A stretch of 64,000 nt of DNA from an uncultured Flavobacteriales bacterium (GCA_937139155.1 CAKZPI010000043.1:1-64000), one strand, 5' to 3'. Positions 35,311-44,243 are shown, counted from the stretch's first letter. Notes: generated by a model from the letters alone, not told the origin. Numbers and translations are program-made.

Positions 35311-36238
35311 TCAATTTTTGGTTTTTTGGGTAAAAAAGGCCTCTGCCAAGCGGTTGGCCCCCTCAGGATTAAGTCGAAACCAGAGTTCTGGTTCAATGAG
35401 TTCAAGCTCTCCCAGATTTAATTTGTTTTCCTGATTGTAAAAAATGTCAACCCTTGCATACAGGGGTATTTCACCCAGAGCCTTCAAGCATTTCTCCCCA
35501 AACTTTATCTCGGAATCTAGGGCTTTATGAACGGAAACGCTTCCTCCAAAATCGTCTTGCACTCTAAAGTCGCCGGGCTTGCCTTTTTTCAAAACGGCAT
35601 GAGTGTATTTGCCTTGAATAAAAACCAAAGATATTTCACCCTTATTTAGAATGGTGCGCTGAAACTCTTGCAGCATCATGGGCTCAGATTGGCAAAGTGC
35701 CTGAAATTTCTCTTCGTAATCTGAGGCGTCCCTTCTAGATATTCGATAGGTTTCTCTGGCTGCCCCAGAAACTCGTGGCTTCAAAATGATTTCCTCCCAT
35801 GGAAGTTCATTGAAATAAGATCCAAGACTTTTATTCACTTCACTCCCCTTTTCAAGAAATAGGGTGGGGGGAATGTCAATGCCTTTTTCTTTGAGCTCTT
35901 TGAGGTATATCTTATCAAGGTTCCAAAAAAAGAGTCTTGGCCCGATTGTAAAGGCGAGTGGTATTAGAGATTTTCTCAAGCCATGGTTTAAATTCCGAAA
36001 ACTGGTCAAAATAATTCCAAGGGGTACGGATGACTAGGTCTTTCACCGCTAACCAATCTTGGTTTGGATCGTCCCAAGCAACCCGCTTCGTTTCCATACC
36101 TAATTTCGAAAACGCCTTGCTTAAGGCTTCATCTTCGTCAAGGATGTTCTGATTGTATTCAACCTGGGTATCTGGATGTAAATACCGCATTTCCGTTAAT
36201 AGGAAAATGGGGCTCTGAGAATTGTCAGTGAAACGCAT
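35311..36238 (-). pseudogene. ATP-grasp ligase gene interrupted by a one-base frameshift
   Basis: Two overlapping minus-strand frames together encode one ATP-grasp protein of about 308 residues. The N-terminal frame (36238-35915) has the family start (IFLLTEMRYL) and the conserved LVIRTPWNYFDQF. The C-terminal frame continues FWNLDKIYLKELKEKGI, ILKPRVSGAARETYR, MLQEFQ, GKYTHAVLKKG and ARVDIFY...GELELIEPELWFR, the ATP/Mg site of this family (related to RimK-type and DcsG-like ligases). The frames join if the A7 run at 35925-35931 is read as A6, restoring KTLFWNLDK. The substrate of the intact enzyme is unknown. This may be a real mutation, a phase-variable tract or a sequencing error. Confidence 0.8.
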
Positions 36239-36298
36239 GTTCTGGGTCAGTGGAAAATTTGATTAAAAGCAGGATTTTTGTGGTAAACAAAGCGCCTT

Positions 36299-36640
36299 AT
36301 GAAAACAAAACTAGTCTTTTTGGCGCTCACGCTACTATTTTTACTCCCCTCTTCCCAAGCAATGAAGGTTTATGAATCTGAGGTTCTAAGCTTTTCTGAG
36401 CCTGCTAATTCTCAAGAAGAAAATCGAAATCCAAGCATTACCTATTTTAAGAATGAAGCTTTGATTTTAATTGAGGCTCAAGGAGATTATGAAGTTCGAG
36501 TTTTCTCCAGTTTTGGTCGCCATCATGGTAAATATTATGGAAGAAACAGCCATCGAATTTATGCCCATACATCAGGAGAGTGGTTGATTCTTATTGTAAA
36601 AACAGAAGAGAGGAGGTATTTAAAATTCATCCGTAAATAA
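36299..36640 (+). CDS. Small secreted protein resembling a lone T9SS sorting-domain fold
   Basis: The 113-residue precursor has a signal peptide (LALTLLFLLPSSQA) and a beta-rich mature part of about 90 residues. The segment GDYEVRVFSSFGRHHG, then HTSGEWLILIVKTEERRYLKF, follows the pattern of Por-type C-terminal domains (hydrophobic strand, short G-R turn, SG-x-Y/W-hydrophobic strand, basic end). The protein therefore seems to be a signal peptide plus a CTD-like sandwich with no cargo. No family name can be given with confidence. It is followed by a terminator. Confidence 0.65.
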   Translation: MKTKLVFLALTLLFLLPSSQAMKVYESEVLSFSEPANSQEENRNPSITYFKNEALILIEAQGDYEVRVFSSFGRHHGKYYGRNSHRIYAHTSGEWLILIVKTEERRYLKFIRK

Positions 36641-36660
36641 AACAATTTCAATTTCCTGCC

Positions 36661-36702
36661 AGTCCCTGACCTGTTCTTCCAATGGGTTGGGGACTTTTTT
36701 TT
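36661..36702 (+). terminator. Terminator after the small secreted protein
   Basis: AGTCCC at 36661-36666 pairs with GGGACT ending at 36695, with a further ACC/GGT pairing inside, followed by eight T residues. The T run reaches the stop codon of the convergent gene. Confidence 0.65.
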
Positions 36703-37735
36703 AATTAAGCCAGTACAGGATTCCAAGAAGGATGCAGGTAAGGAGAACCAAAATGCTTGTGGTGAAAATGCTGGCACCAAATCCTTTTCTTAACCGTTTT
36801 GACCGAAGCGTGGAAATAATTAACAGCAAAGAAAGAGCGGCCAATAGGGCAATAACTCCCAATAGTTCTTGGTCTTTCTCAGATTTCAGAACCAATGATT
36901 TTCCGGTTGATTTTTCAAACCAATGATTTGAAAGGGCCTCAAGTTGAAGGGGCTCTATTTCTTGATCTGAATGAAATAGGATGTGAAAGTTTTCTTCTGG
37001 AACGTATAAGGCAAGGTAGGTGCCTGAGCCCAGTCTTTGGCTTCGGTAAAAGGTGGCCAAACTGTCTGAACTAAAGCCATGGTACCACCCATATCCAAAA
37101 CGAGCTTCGAGGTTTGGTCGCCCGGTATTTACTCTTGGTTTTAGGTGATTTTTCTTAAAAAGTTCAGGAAGCCCTTCCCCATGAAAAAAAGACGCTTGAA
37201 GCTTGAACCATTCCCTCATTTCCAGGCTATCCTTCAATCCCTCATATCCCAATTTTTTCATGAGTGAATCAAGGATTAAAAAGTTGAAGGGGTTGGGAGA
37301 GAAAGCGGTTCCTGGTTCAAAATCGAGGCTATCGGGAAGGTTTTCCCAGCCAATGGAAAGAACCGTTTCGGGGTTCTTATTAAAATCCCAAATCAGTCCA
37401 GAGCTTTGGTCCATCACCTCGGTCAATTTTACCTTTTCAAACCAAGGCTTTCCCCCTTGAGGGAAATAATGTATAAGTTCATTGTGAAGTCTAAGCTTAC
37501 CTTCAGCAATTGCTTGCCACGCCTGCATTACCCGGATTTGCTCACGAAGTAGAGGAGGAGTAGGGAGGGTTTTTTGTTTCTGTGAGGCGTAAAGAGAGTC
37601 TCCATGGGCAATGAGAACCTGTGCCTTTAAACCCCTTTGTTCAAGGTCTGAGTCAATCTTGATTTGGGCAAATCCCGTTCCCGTAAGGAAAAGGAAAAGC
37701 CCTAGAATGAAAGGTTTAAGCAAATTGTTCAACAT
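36701..37735 (-). CDS. Degenerate beta-lactamase-fold protein lacking the catalytic Ser-Lys
   Basis: From the ATG at 37735 (signal peptide MLNNLLKPFILGLFLFLTG) the protein has 344 residues; an ATG at 37759 would add eight. The middle matches class C beta-lactamase/PBP-like serine hydrolases: AEGKLRLHNELIHYFP, VKLTEVMDQSSGLIWDF, FNFLILDSLMKKLG and FGYGWYHG. The block that should hold Ser-x-x-Lys before AEGKL reads LLREQI, so both residues appear lost. Two hydrophobic helices follow near residues 285-340. It is probably a membrane-anchored non-catalytic relative. It overlaps the end of the response regulator gene by 20 bp and is last in the operon from 42023. Confidence 0.65.
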   Translation of the reverse strand: MLNNLLKPFILGLFLFLTGTGFAQIKIDSDLEQRGLKAQVLIAHGDSLYASQKQKTLPTPPLLREQIRVMQAWQAIAEGKLRLHNELIHYFPQGGKPWFEKVKLTEVMDQSSGLIWDFNKNPETVLSIGWENLPDSLDFEPGTAFSPNPFNFLILDSLMKKLGYEGLKDSLEMREWFKLQASFFHGEGLPELFKKNHLKPRVNTGRPNLEARFGYGWYHGFSSDSLATFYRSQRLGSGTYLALYVPEENFHILFHSDQEIEPLQLEALSNHWFEKSTGKSLVLKSEKDQELLGVIALLAALSLLLIISTLRSKRLRKGFGASIFTTSILVLLTCILLGILYWLN

Positions 37736-38873
37736 CGGATTTTGAAATTTCTTTTCCACCCAGAATGGTTAATCGCTCCATCACATTCCGAAACTCTCGA
37801 ATGTTACCGGTCCATGTTTTTGACTTTAAGGCTTCCAAGGCATCTTTTGAGATTGACTTTGGTCCCATGCCCTGTTCTTCTCCCAGTTGTTTCAAGAAAT
37901 GCTCGGCCAATACCGGAATGTCTTCTTTTCGGTCATCCAAACCGGGCACTTGAATGATGATTACTCCGAGCCTATGGTAAAGGTCTTCTCTGAATTTTCC
38001 ATCGGAAATTTCTTGCTTTAGGTCTTTGTTGGTGGCGGCCAAAACCCTTACATCCACATTAATCTCTTTGTCACCTCCAACCCGAGTAATTTTTCCTTCT
38101 TGAAGGGCTCTTAAGACCTTGGCTTGGGCAGAGAGGCTCATGTCTCCAATCTCGTCTAAAAATAGGGTTCCTCCAGAAGCCTGTTCAAACTTCCCTTTCC
38201 TTTGCTTTATGGCTGAAGTAAAGGCTCCTTTCTCATGGCCGAACAACTCGGATTCAATGAGCTCAGCAGGAATTGCCGCACAGTTTACCTCAATCAAAGG
38301 CATTTTGCTTCGTTCGCTTTTTTCGTGAATCCAATGAGCCACCAATTCTTTTCCGGTACCATTGGGTCCTATGATTAAAACCCGGGCATCCGTTGGGGCC
38401 ACCTTTTCAATCATTCCTTGAATTTCAAGAATGGCTTTTGACTCACCAACCATCTCATATTTCTTTGAGACCTTTTTCTTGAGAATTTTATTTTGGGTGG
38501 TAATCTGCTGTTTGTCCAGCCCGTTTCGAATGGTGGTTAACAAGCGGTTTAGATCTGGGGGTTTTGAAATGAAGTCAAAGGCACCCTTTTTAATGCATTC
38601 AACGGCGGTATCAATATCACCATGCCCAGAAATCATCACCATGGTTTGGTCAGGCTTTTCGGTCATCACCTTTTCAAGCACTTCCAATCCGTCATGAATG
38701 GGCATTTTAATATCGCATAGAATCAAGTCATAATCATCTTTCAGGGCTTGTTGAATACCTGTTTTTCCGTTTTCAGCCTCATCAACTTGAAAAGATTTAT
38801 CCTCTTCTTCAAGAATGTTTCTCAATACATTTCGGATTGCTTTTTCGTCTTCTATAATGAGGATTTTCGCCAT
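37716..38873 (-). CDS. NtrC-like sigma-54 response regulator without DNA-binding domain
   Basis: The 385-residue protein has a receiver domain (residues 1-120; phospho-acceptor Asp in LILCDIKMP, switch Lys in FISKPP) and a sigma-54-type AAA+ domain (about 140-370) with GPNGTGKE (Walker A), LFLDEIGDM (Walker B) and the sigma-54 contact loop reading GAFTSA instead of GAFTGA. It stops at NVMERLTILGGKEISKSDVEQFA. The Fis-type helix-turn-helix that normally follows, about 60 residues, is absent, and the stop is not an obvious frameshift. Its start overlaps ppx by 22 bp, and no histidine kinase lies nearby. It probably activates sigma-54 RNA polymerase from solution or has another partner. Confidence 0.88.
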   Translation of the reverse strand: MAKILIIEDEKAIRNVLRNILEEEDKSFQVDEAENGKTGIQQALKDDYDLILCDIKMPIHDGLEVLEKVMTEKPDQTMVMISGHGDIDTAVECIKKGAFDFISKPPDLNRLLTTIRNGLDKQQITTQNKILKKKVSKKYEMVGESKAILEIQGMIEKVAPTDARVLIIGPNGTGKELVAHWIHEKSERSKMPLIEVNCAAIPAELIESELFGHEKGAFTSAIKQRKGKFEQASGGTLFLDEIGDMSLSAQAKVLRALQEGKITRVGGDKEINVDVRVLAATNKDLKQEISDGKFREDLYHRLGVIIIQVPGLDDRKEDIPVLAEHFLKQLGEEQGMGPKSISKDALEALKSKTWTGNIREFRNVMERLTILGGKEISKSDVEQFA

Positions 38874-39796
38874 TTTTCTGGATTTTTTGAAATTTCATAA
38901 AAGGCACCTTCTTTCAGGGCATGGGTGGATAGTTTCATGCAATTCATATGCCCTTTTTCAAGGATGAATTTCATGAGCTGGGCTGACATCACCATCATAT
39001 CCGCTCTCATTTCAATCATGCCGGGCATTTTCAGCCTTTCTGAATAGGTAGATTCAATGATTTCATCCAGGAGAATTTGGGTTTCCTTGACGGGGAAGTC
39101 AAAGGTTTTGCTGGCAAAATCAAGGGGTTTATTAAACCTATGATGAACCATGGATGCCAGTGTATCAAAGGAGCCGGAGGAGCCGATAAGGGTTTTTACT
39201 TCGAGATTTCTACTCATGCTAAATACTTCCTCCAACGATTCCCTTAGAATTTCTTGGGTTTTTTGAATTTCGCTGGGGCGGATGGGGTCGCTTGGATTTA
39301 TCCATTCAAGGAGGCGAGCGGCGCCAATGTCGTAGCTATGTTTCCAGATTAGGCCATCTGAATTGCAAATTATAAACTCAGTAGAACCTCCACCAATATC
39401 CATGATAAGGGAAGGTTCGTGAATGGTCAGAGCTTCCCGAACACCTGAGTAAATTAATTCAGCTTCCGAATCCCCTGAAATAATATTGATAAAGATATTG
39501 GTGGCAACATAAACCGACTGTTTAAAGAAATCGGCATTTTCTGCCGATCTAAGGGCTGAGGTTCCGAAGCAATAAACCTCCTTCAGATTCATCTTCTCAA
39601 GAACCCCTTTATAGGTGTTCAAAGCTTCAAAGCCCCTTTTGAAAGCTTTTTCCTCAATGACTTTATCTTTAAATCCGCCTGAGCCTAATTTAACCGGAAT
39701 CTTGGTTTTGAAATCCAATACAATGCCTTCCGGCTTGACCGAGCCCACCAATAAATTAAAGGTGTTGGTACCGCAATCAATGATGGCAATTCGCAT
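38852..39796 (-). CDS. Ppx/GppA-family exopolyphosphatase
   Basis: The 314-residue protein has the actin-like/ASKHA phosphate-binding motifs: IIDCGTNTFNLLVG at the N-terminus and LIMDIGGGSTEFIIC in the middle, with GSSGSFDTLASMV. These enzymes hydrolyse inorganic polyphosphate or pppGpp; the short length, without the C-terminal HD domain, fits the short Ppx type. Its ATG overlaps the stop of the ABC permease gene (TAATG), and its 3' end overlaps the sigma-54 response regulator gene, so co-expression is likely and links phosphate or stringent metabolism to that regulator. Confidence 0.9.
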   Translation of the reverse strand: MRIAIIDCGTNTFNLLVGSVKPEGIVLDFKTKIPVKLGSGGFKDKVIEEKAFKRGFEALNTYKGVLEKMNLKEVYCFGTSALRSAENADFFKQSVYVATNIFINIISGDSEAELIYSGVREALTIHEPSLIMDIGGGSTEFIICNSDGLIWKHSYDIGAARLLEWINPSDPIRPSEIQKTQEILRESLEEVFSMSRNLEVKTLIGSSGSFDTLASMVHHRFNKPLDFASKTFDFPVKETQILLDEIIESTYSERLKMPGMIEMRADMMVMSAQLMKFILEKGHMNCMKLSTHALKEGAFYEISKNPEKWRKSSL

Positions 39797-41118
39797 TAAC
39801 CTTTGTATCTAATCCATTTTAATAGTTCGGCGTAGTTCACCTTTTTTCCATACATCAAAATGCCAACACGGTAAATTCGGGCGGCCAGCCAAGTGGTGCC
39901 TAGAAAGCCTAACACCAATAAGCTCATGCTGAGAAGAAGCTCAGGTACAGGAACCCCAAAGGGGATACGAATCATCATGACAATGGGTGAGGTAAGCGGG
40001 ATGATGCTAAACCAGAAGGCTAGCGGACCATCGGGATTGTCAATGATGGATGAGCCAACCACAAAAGAGAGAATGAGTGGAATGGTTATGGGCATCATAA
40101 ATTGTTGGGTATCGGCTTCACCATCAACGGCAGACCCTACTGCTGCAAATAAAGATGAGTAGAGAAGGTATCCTCCTAAGAAATAGAAGAGGAACATACC
40201 AATGATTAGGGGGAAGTTGATGGCCTGAATTCCATCCATAATGTCTCGGGCCGTTTCTTGGCTTTCGCTAAGCTGCATGGTTTGCCCGGCCCCGTTGGCA
40301 ATTTCAGCCGTGTCCATAGGGTCAGGTAAGAAAGCCATTTGCACCACGGAAACTAGGGCAATGGTTAAAATAACCCAGAGCAAGAACTGGGTAAGTCCAA
40401 CGGCTGCAATGCCAATGATTTTACCAAGCATGAGCTGAAAAGGCTTTATGGAGGAAATGATAACCTCTACAATTCGGTTGGTTTTCTCTTCAATGACCCC
40501 CCGCATAACTTGCACCCCATAGATGAAGATGAACATGTAAATTAAAAGTCCGCCAATAAATCCAAGCCCCATGCTTCGTTCAGCGCTTCCTTCTTTTTCA
40601 TTTCCATCTTCACCAAGAATTAGGGTAGACAGGTCAATATCAGACTTCACTGAGTCAATCATTTCAAAGTCAATGCCTTTGGCCGCAAGCTTTCGGCGTT
40701 GAATTTCCTTTTCCATTTGGCGGCGAAGGTTCCCGGTAATGCCTAGAGAGGGTTGTTTTTTTGTGTAGAGCTGAATGTTTTCTTCTAAGAAAGCCATTGA
40801 GCCCGTTTCGCTCATAGGAATATAGAGAAGGGCATAATTTTTCTTTCCGTCAACCATTTCCTTTGCCGAGTCAAGCGAGGTGTCATCAGGCAAATAGGTG
40901 AAAATTACCTTTGAGTTTTCTTCCAGGGCAGAGAGAAACATGGTGGACTTATCTAGAACCAAAACATGTTCTTGTTCGCTGTCTTGGTTGGCAAGAAGGG
41001 CGGGTACCACGAAGAGGGCAGCCATTAGAATGGGGCCAACGAAGGTCATGATCAAAAAGGATTTCTTTTTAACACGACTTAAATATTCACGTTGGATGAT
41101 TAAGAAAATGCGGTTCAT
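39796..41118 (-). CDS. ABC-2 type transporter permease (NatB-like)
   Basis: The 440-residue membrane protein starts REYLSRVKKKSFLIMTF with a first transmembrane helix, then a large extracytoplasmic domain (about residues 40-180) and five further helices near the C-terminus with the conserved GVIEEKTNRIVEVIISSIKP motif of NatB/ABC-2 exporters. It pairs with the ATP-binding subunit, whose stop overlaps its start (ATGA). The likely role is export of Na+ or a hydrophobic compound; the substrate is unknown. Confidence 0.9.
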   Translation of the reverse strand: MNRIFLIIQREYLSRVKKKSFLIMTFVGPILMAALFVVPALLANQDSEQEHVLVLDKSTMFLSALEENSKVIFTYLPDDTSLDSAKEMVDGKKNYALLYIPMSETGSMAFLEENIQLYTKKQPSLGITGNLRRQMEKEIQRRKLAAKGIDFEMIDSVKSDIDLSTLILGEDGNEKEGSAERSMGLGFIGGLLIYMFIFIYGVQVMRGVIEEKTNRIVEVIISSIKPFQLMLGKIIGIAAVGLTQFLLWVILTIALVSVVQMAFLPDPMDTAEIANGAGQTMQLSESQETARDIMDGIQAINFPLIIGMFLFYFLGGYLLYSSLFAAVGSAVDGEADTQQFMMPITIPLILSFVVGSSIIDNPDGPLAFWFSIIPLTSPIVMMIRIPFGVPVPELLLSMSLLVLGFLGTTWLAARIYRVGILMYGKKVNYAELLKWIRYKG

Positions 41119-42023
41119 GATTGATTTTTTTGTTCAACAGCTTGGATGAAAATATCGTTGACAGTGGGTAGAATTTCGTTGAACCCTACCACTTCACCTG
41201 ATTTAAGCGCCAGGGCTAGGAGTTGGTTGGGGCTTTCTTGTTCAGGAATTTGCACTTGAACGGTGTTATGGGTGCTTGATTTTTCAAGGAATCCCTCTGG
41301 AAGCTCTAGTCCATTAACTGAATCTTTAAACTGAATCTCAAAAAGGTTTTGTTTGAATTGGTTTCGGATGGAGTTTATTTCACCGCCTAGAATTTTCTTT
41401 GAATTATTGATGAGGGCAATGTGGTCACAAAGCTCTTCAACCGACTCCATTCTATGGGTAGAGAAGATGATGGTTGCCCCTTCTTCTTGTAGCTTTTTGA
41501 TTTCGGCTTTGATTAAGTTGGTATTGATGGGGTCAAAGCCCGAAAAGGGTTCATCAAAAATCAGGAGTTTGGGTTTGTGAAGAATGGTTACAATGAACTG
41601 CACCTTCTGGGCCATTCCTTTTGAAAGTTCTTCTACCTTTCTATTCCACCACCCTTCAATTTCGAAGGCGGTGAACCATTTTTTCAGGGCTTGTTTTGCC
41701 TCAGATTTACTTAGCCCTTTGAGTCGGGCAAGGTACATGGCTTGTTCGCCTACCTCCATTTTTTTGTAGAGGCCTCGTTCTTCCGGAAGGTAGCCAATGT
41801 GTTCAATATGGTGAGGTTGGAGTTTTTCTCCGTCGAATATCAAACTGCCTTCATCGGGGGCTGTGATTTGGTTAATGATTCGGATAAGGGAGGTTTTCCC
41901 GGCCCCATTCGGTCCCAGTAAGCCGAATATACTGCCTTTGGGAACTTCAATGCTGACATCGTCTAAAGCCCGATGGGCGGCATATTGTTTCACAATGTTT
42001 TTGGCTTCGAAGAGGTATTCCAT
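41115..42023 (-). CDS. ABC transporter ATP-binding protein (NatA-like)
   Basis: The 302-residue ATPase contains Walker A GPNGAGKTS (about residue 38), a Q-loop near GYLPEERGLYKKM, the signature LSKGMAQKVQ, Walker B LLIFDEPFSGFDP, and the H-loop STHRM. The C-terminal extension is typical of the NatA/CcmA subfamily. It heads a leftward operon: ATPase, permease, Ppx/GppA, response regulator and beta-lactamase-like protein. Upstream lies the repeat-rich edge of the accessory island. Confidence 0.93.
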   Translation of the reverse strand: MEYLFEAKNIVKQYAAHRALDDVSIEVPKGSIFGLLGPNGAGKTSLIRIINQITAPDEGSLIFDGEKLQPHHIEHIGYLPEERGLYKKMEVGEQAMYLARLKGLSKSEAKQALKKWFTAFEIEGWWNRKVEELSKGMAQKVQFIVTILHKPKLLIFDEPFSGFDPINTNLIKAEIKKLQEEGATIIFSTHRMESVEELCDHIALINNSKKILGGEINSIRNQFKQNLFEIQFKDSVNGLELPEGFLEKSSTHNTVQVQIPEQESPNQLLALALKSGEVVGFNEILPTVNDIFIQAVEQKNQS

Positions 42024-42890
42024 TTCCTATTGATTTTTGGATGGCTAAAAATAGAAAAACTGACCTAGGAAAGAGCGAGTAAAACAAGAATGTTTGGATG
42101 TTGAGACGGTTGGTTGTTGAGGTGTTGAGTTGTTGAGACGTTTAGGTGTTGAGCTGCTGAGTTGCTGGGTCATTTAGCTGGTCATTTCCAGGAAAAGTCA
42201 AGGGTGCCAATCGCTATTAACTCGATTCCCAATTCCTCTGAAGCTACGGTCAGGGTCTACGACCGCCCTTTGCCGGTACGTCAAATACCACTAGCAAAAT
42301 ACTAGTTCCAAGTACCTACTTCCTAGTACCTCAAAAGGCTGTTGGCTGGCTTAGGTGTTAAAGTGTTCATTTTCAGTGCATCCAGTCACTCAGAGTTTAT
42401 AGTTGAGGGTTGAGCGTTTAGAGATGGCTCAAAAAGGTGAATTTCAGGCAAAGTCAAAATTCCTAGTACCTCGAAAGGCTATTTGCTTTTAGCTATTGGC
42501 TGGTTTAGGTGTTAAAATGCTTATTTCCAGTACATCCAGTCACTAGTCACTCCTGTTTAGCTGTTGAGTTGTTGAGGTGTTGAGACGTTCAATTTTGGGT
42601 AGAATCAAACCACCTAGTCCCAAGTACCTCAAAAGGCGGTTATCTTTTCGCTATTTGCTATTGGCTGATTCAGGCGCTAAAATACTCATTTCCAGTCACT
42701 AGTCACAAGTCACTCCCATAGCCTCGTTTCCCGATTCCCTGACGGTGGGTCAAATATTACTAGCAAACGCCTAGTCCCAAATACCTATTTCCTAGTACCT
42801 CAAAAGGCTGTTGATTGGCTTAGATGTTAAGGTGCTAATTTTCAGCACATCCAGTCACCAGTCACTCCTGCTGAGTTGTAAAGAGTGGTT
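42024..42890. repeat. Gene-free mosaic of degenerate heptamer-type repeats
   Basis: No gene is seen in this stretch. It is a patchwork of short degenerate motifs that recur many times, most with a 7-base step: (T/A)AGTACC or TAGTCCC, AGTCACT, TGGCTAT or TAGCTAT, and GTTGAG(T/G)-type units. Blocks such as 'CAAAAGGC', 'TTTCCAGT' and 'ACTCC' link them in the same order several times (near 42310, 42450, 42610 and 42790). It separates the ABC operon from the island genes. Part of it is repeated at 51983-52236. Confidence 0.8.
42383..42629 (+). repeat. Left copy of the long direct repeat bounding the island (247 bp)
   Basis: This segment is nearly identical to 51983-52236 in the same orientation. 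It runs from CAGTCACTCAGAG through a block containing ATGGCTCAAAAAGGTGAA to CCAAGTACCT. The right copy is exactly 7 bases longer because of one additional ACTGGCT-like heptamer. Only a few substitutions are seen otherwise, so the duplication is recent or kept alike by gene conversion. Confidence 0.9.
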
Positions 42891-42904
42891 GTTCGGGTGG
42901 TTGG

Positions 42905-42993
42905 CGAATCCATGTACGAGACCCTTACGCTTGGTGGCATCAGCAGACCTGTGAGAGGTGTACTTTGCTGTTAAACGCAGCCAACTACTCGAT
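42905..42993 (+). mobile_element. Group II intron-like remnant A (3' D5/D6-type end only)
   Basis: This is the 3' part of a family with four copies in the island. It contains CATGTACGAGACCC-TTACGC-TTGG (domain V-like hairpin), CTGTGAGAGG, a small domain VI-like hairpin (GCTG-TTAAA-CGCAGC) and the terminal CTACTCGAT. The 5' part is missing. It ends 15 bp from the stop of the leftward fic gene. The intron interpretation rests on copies B and D, which also have a 5' end. Confidence 0.5.
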
Positions 42994-43008
42994 TAGCGGC
43001 TAGGACTT

Positions 43009-44102
43009 TTATTCAACTAATATGTAATTAGTACTTCTACCTCCTGATTGTTCTTGTTTTAAAATCCCTTTTTCAATTAAGTCTTTAATGTCTCTTAGTG
43101 CCGTGTCTGTTGAACACTTTGCAATTTTTGCCCACTTGGAAGATTTTAGCTTGCCTTCAAATCCATCAAATAGCTTGTTGATTATTAGTCTTTGGCGTTC
43201 GTTAATAGTCGTATTTTCGTGTTTTTTCCAAAAGTTTGCCTTGTCAAGAACTTTAACTAGCGTCTTTTCTGTTTCTGATAATGCGTTTTTTAAGCAATTC
43301 AAAAACCAATACAGCCATTCTGTTATATCACCATCACTATGTTGAACTTTTTGTAATACATGGTAATAGCGTTTTTTTCAGTTAGAATTTGATTGGACAT
43401 ACTGTAAAATCTTTCTGGTTTGTTTTCCGATCGGGTCAATTGTAAGTCTGTAATTGCTCTAGCAACTCTTCCATTTCCGTCATCAAATGGGTGAATGATG
43501 ATGAACCAAAAATGAGCAAGGCCAGCTTTTAAAACAGGGTCAATATTGTTTTTAGCGTTAAACCACTCTAAAAACAATGTCATTTCAGACGTCATTTTAG
43601 AAGCTTGAATTGCTTCATAATGTATAAGCTCTTTACCCATAGCTCCAGGTACAATTTGCATTTCACCTGTTCGGTACCTGGCTACTTCTATTTTGTGCAA
43701 ACCACTATACCCCGTAGGAAACAAGGCAGAGTGCCATCCAAATAATCGTTCGTGGGTTAATGTTTCCTGATAGTTTTGGGTTGCATCAAGCATCATTTCA
43801 ACGACTCCTTCAATGTACCTGTCACTAGGGATTAATCCTGCTGCATTGATTCCTAGTCTTCTAGCTATCGACGAGCGTACTTGGTCATAATTAAGATTTT
43901 CTCCTTCTATTTCTGAAGATTTTACGACATCCAATGTCAATGTGGTAAGTCTAGCTTCTTCTTTAAGTGAGAAACCTAAGGAATCCATTTGCCCTGTTAT
44001 TTTCCCTTGCAAATGTCTTACCACTCCAAATATTGAATTTATGGCAGAATCATCCCATTTGAAATTTGGCCAGTCAGGATGTTGGTATATATATTTAGGC
44101 AT
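43009..44102 (-). pseudogene. Fic-family AMP-transferase gene, frameshifted
   Basis: One Fic protein of about 364 residues is split between two frames: 44102-43323 (259 residues) and the downstream part ending at 43009. The first carries the inhibitory-helix motif SSEIEG (about residues 61-66), a GYSGLHKIEVARYRTGEMQIV-like flap (residues about 130-150) and the catalytic motif HPFDDGNGRVAR (about 205). The second carries DITEWLYWFLNCLKNAL and a C-terminal winged helix (AKCSTDTALRDIKDLIEKGIL). Reading the T5 run at 43348-43352 as T6 restores one frame through YKKVQHSDGDITEW. Fic enzymes usually AMPylate proteins; with the inhibitory motif built in, this is the class II/III style. It may be a broken toxin-like gene. 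Confidence 0.85.
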
Positions 44103-44243
44103 CTGCGATGAAAAAAAGGTCTATTTACCGCAGATATACGGAGAATGTAACTGTTATTTATCGCAAAATATCGAGTATTGTTTTTTATCACTATCGGTTT
44201 GGCTTTGGCAGTCTAAGCTTAGCCGAGATTGCGATTAAGATTT

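Noticed and set aside
42024..42890. tRNA or other structured RNA gene in the long gap
   Set aside because: No cloverleaf, no TTCGA-type T-loop with acceptor pairing, and the text is short-period repeats.
43009..43302. Stand-alone winged-helix regulator of 97 residues
   Set aside because: Its sequence is the normal C-terminal continuation of the Fic protein, separated by one base only, so it is treated as part of the broken fic gene.
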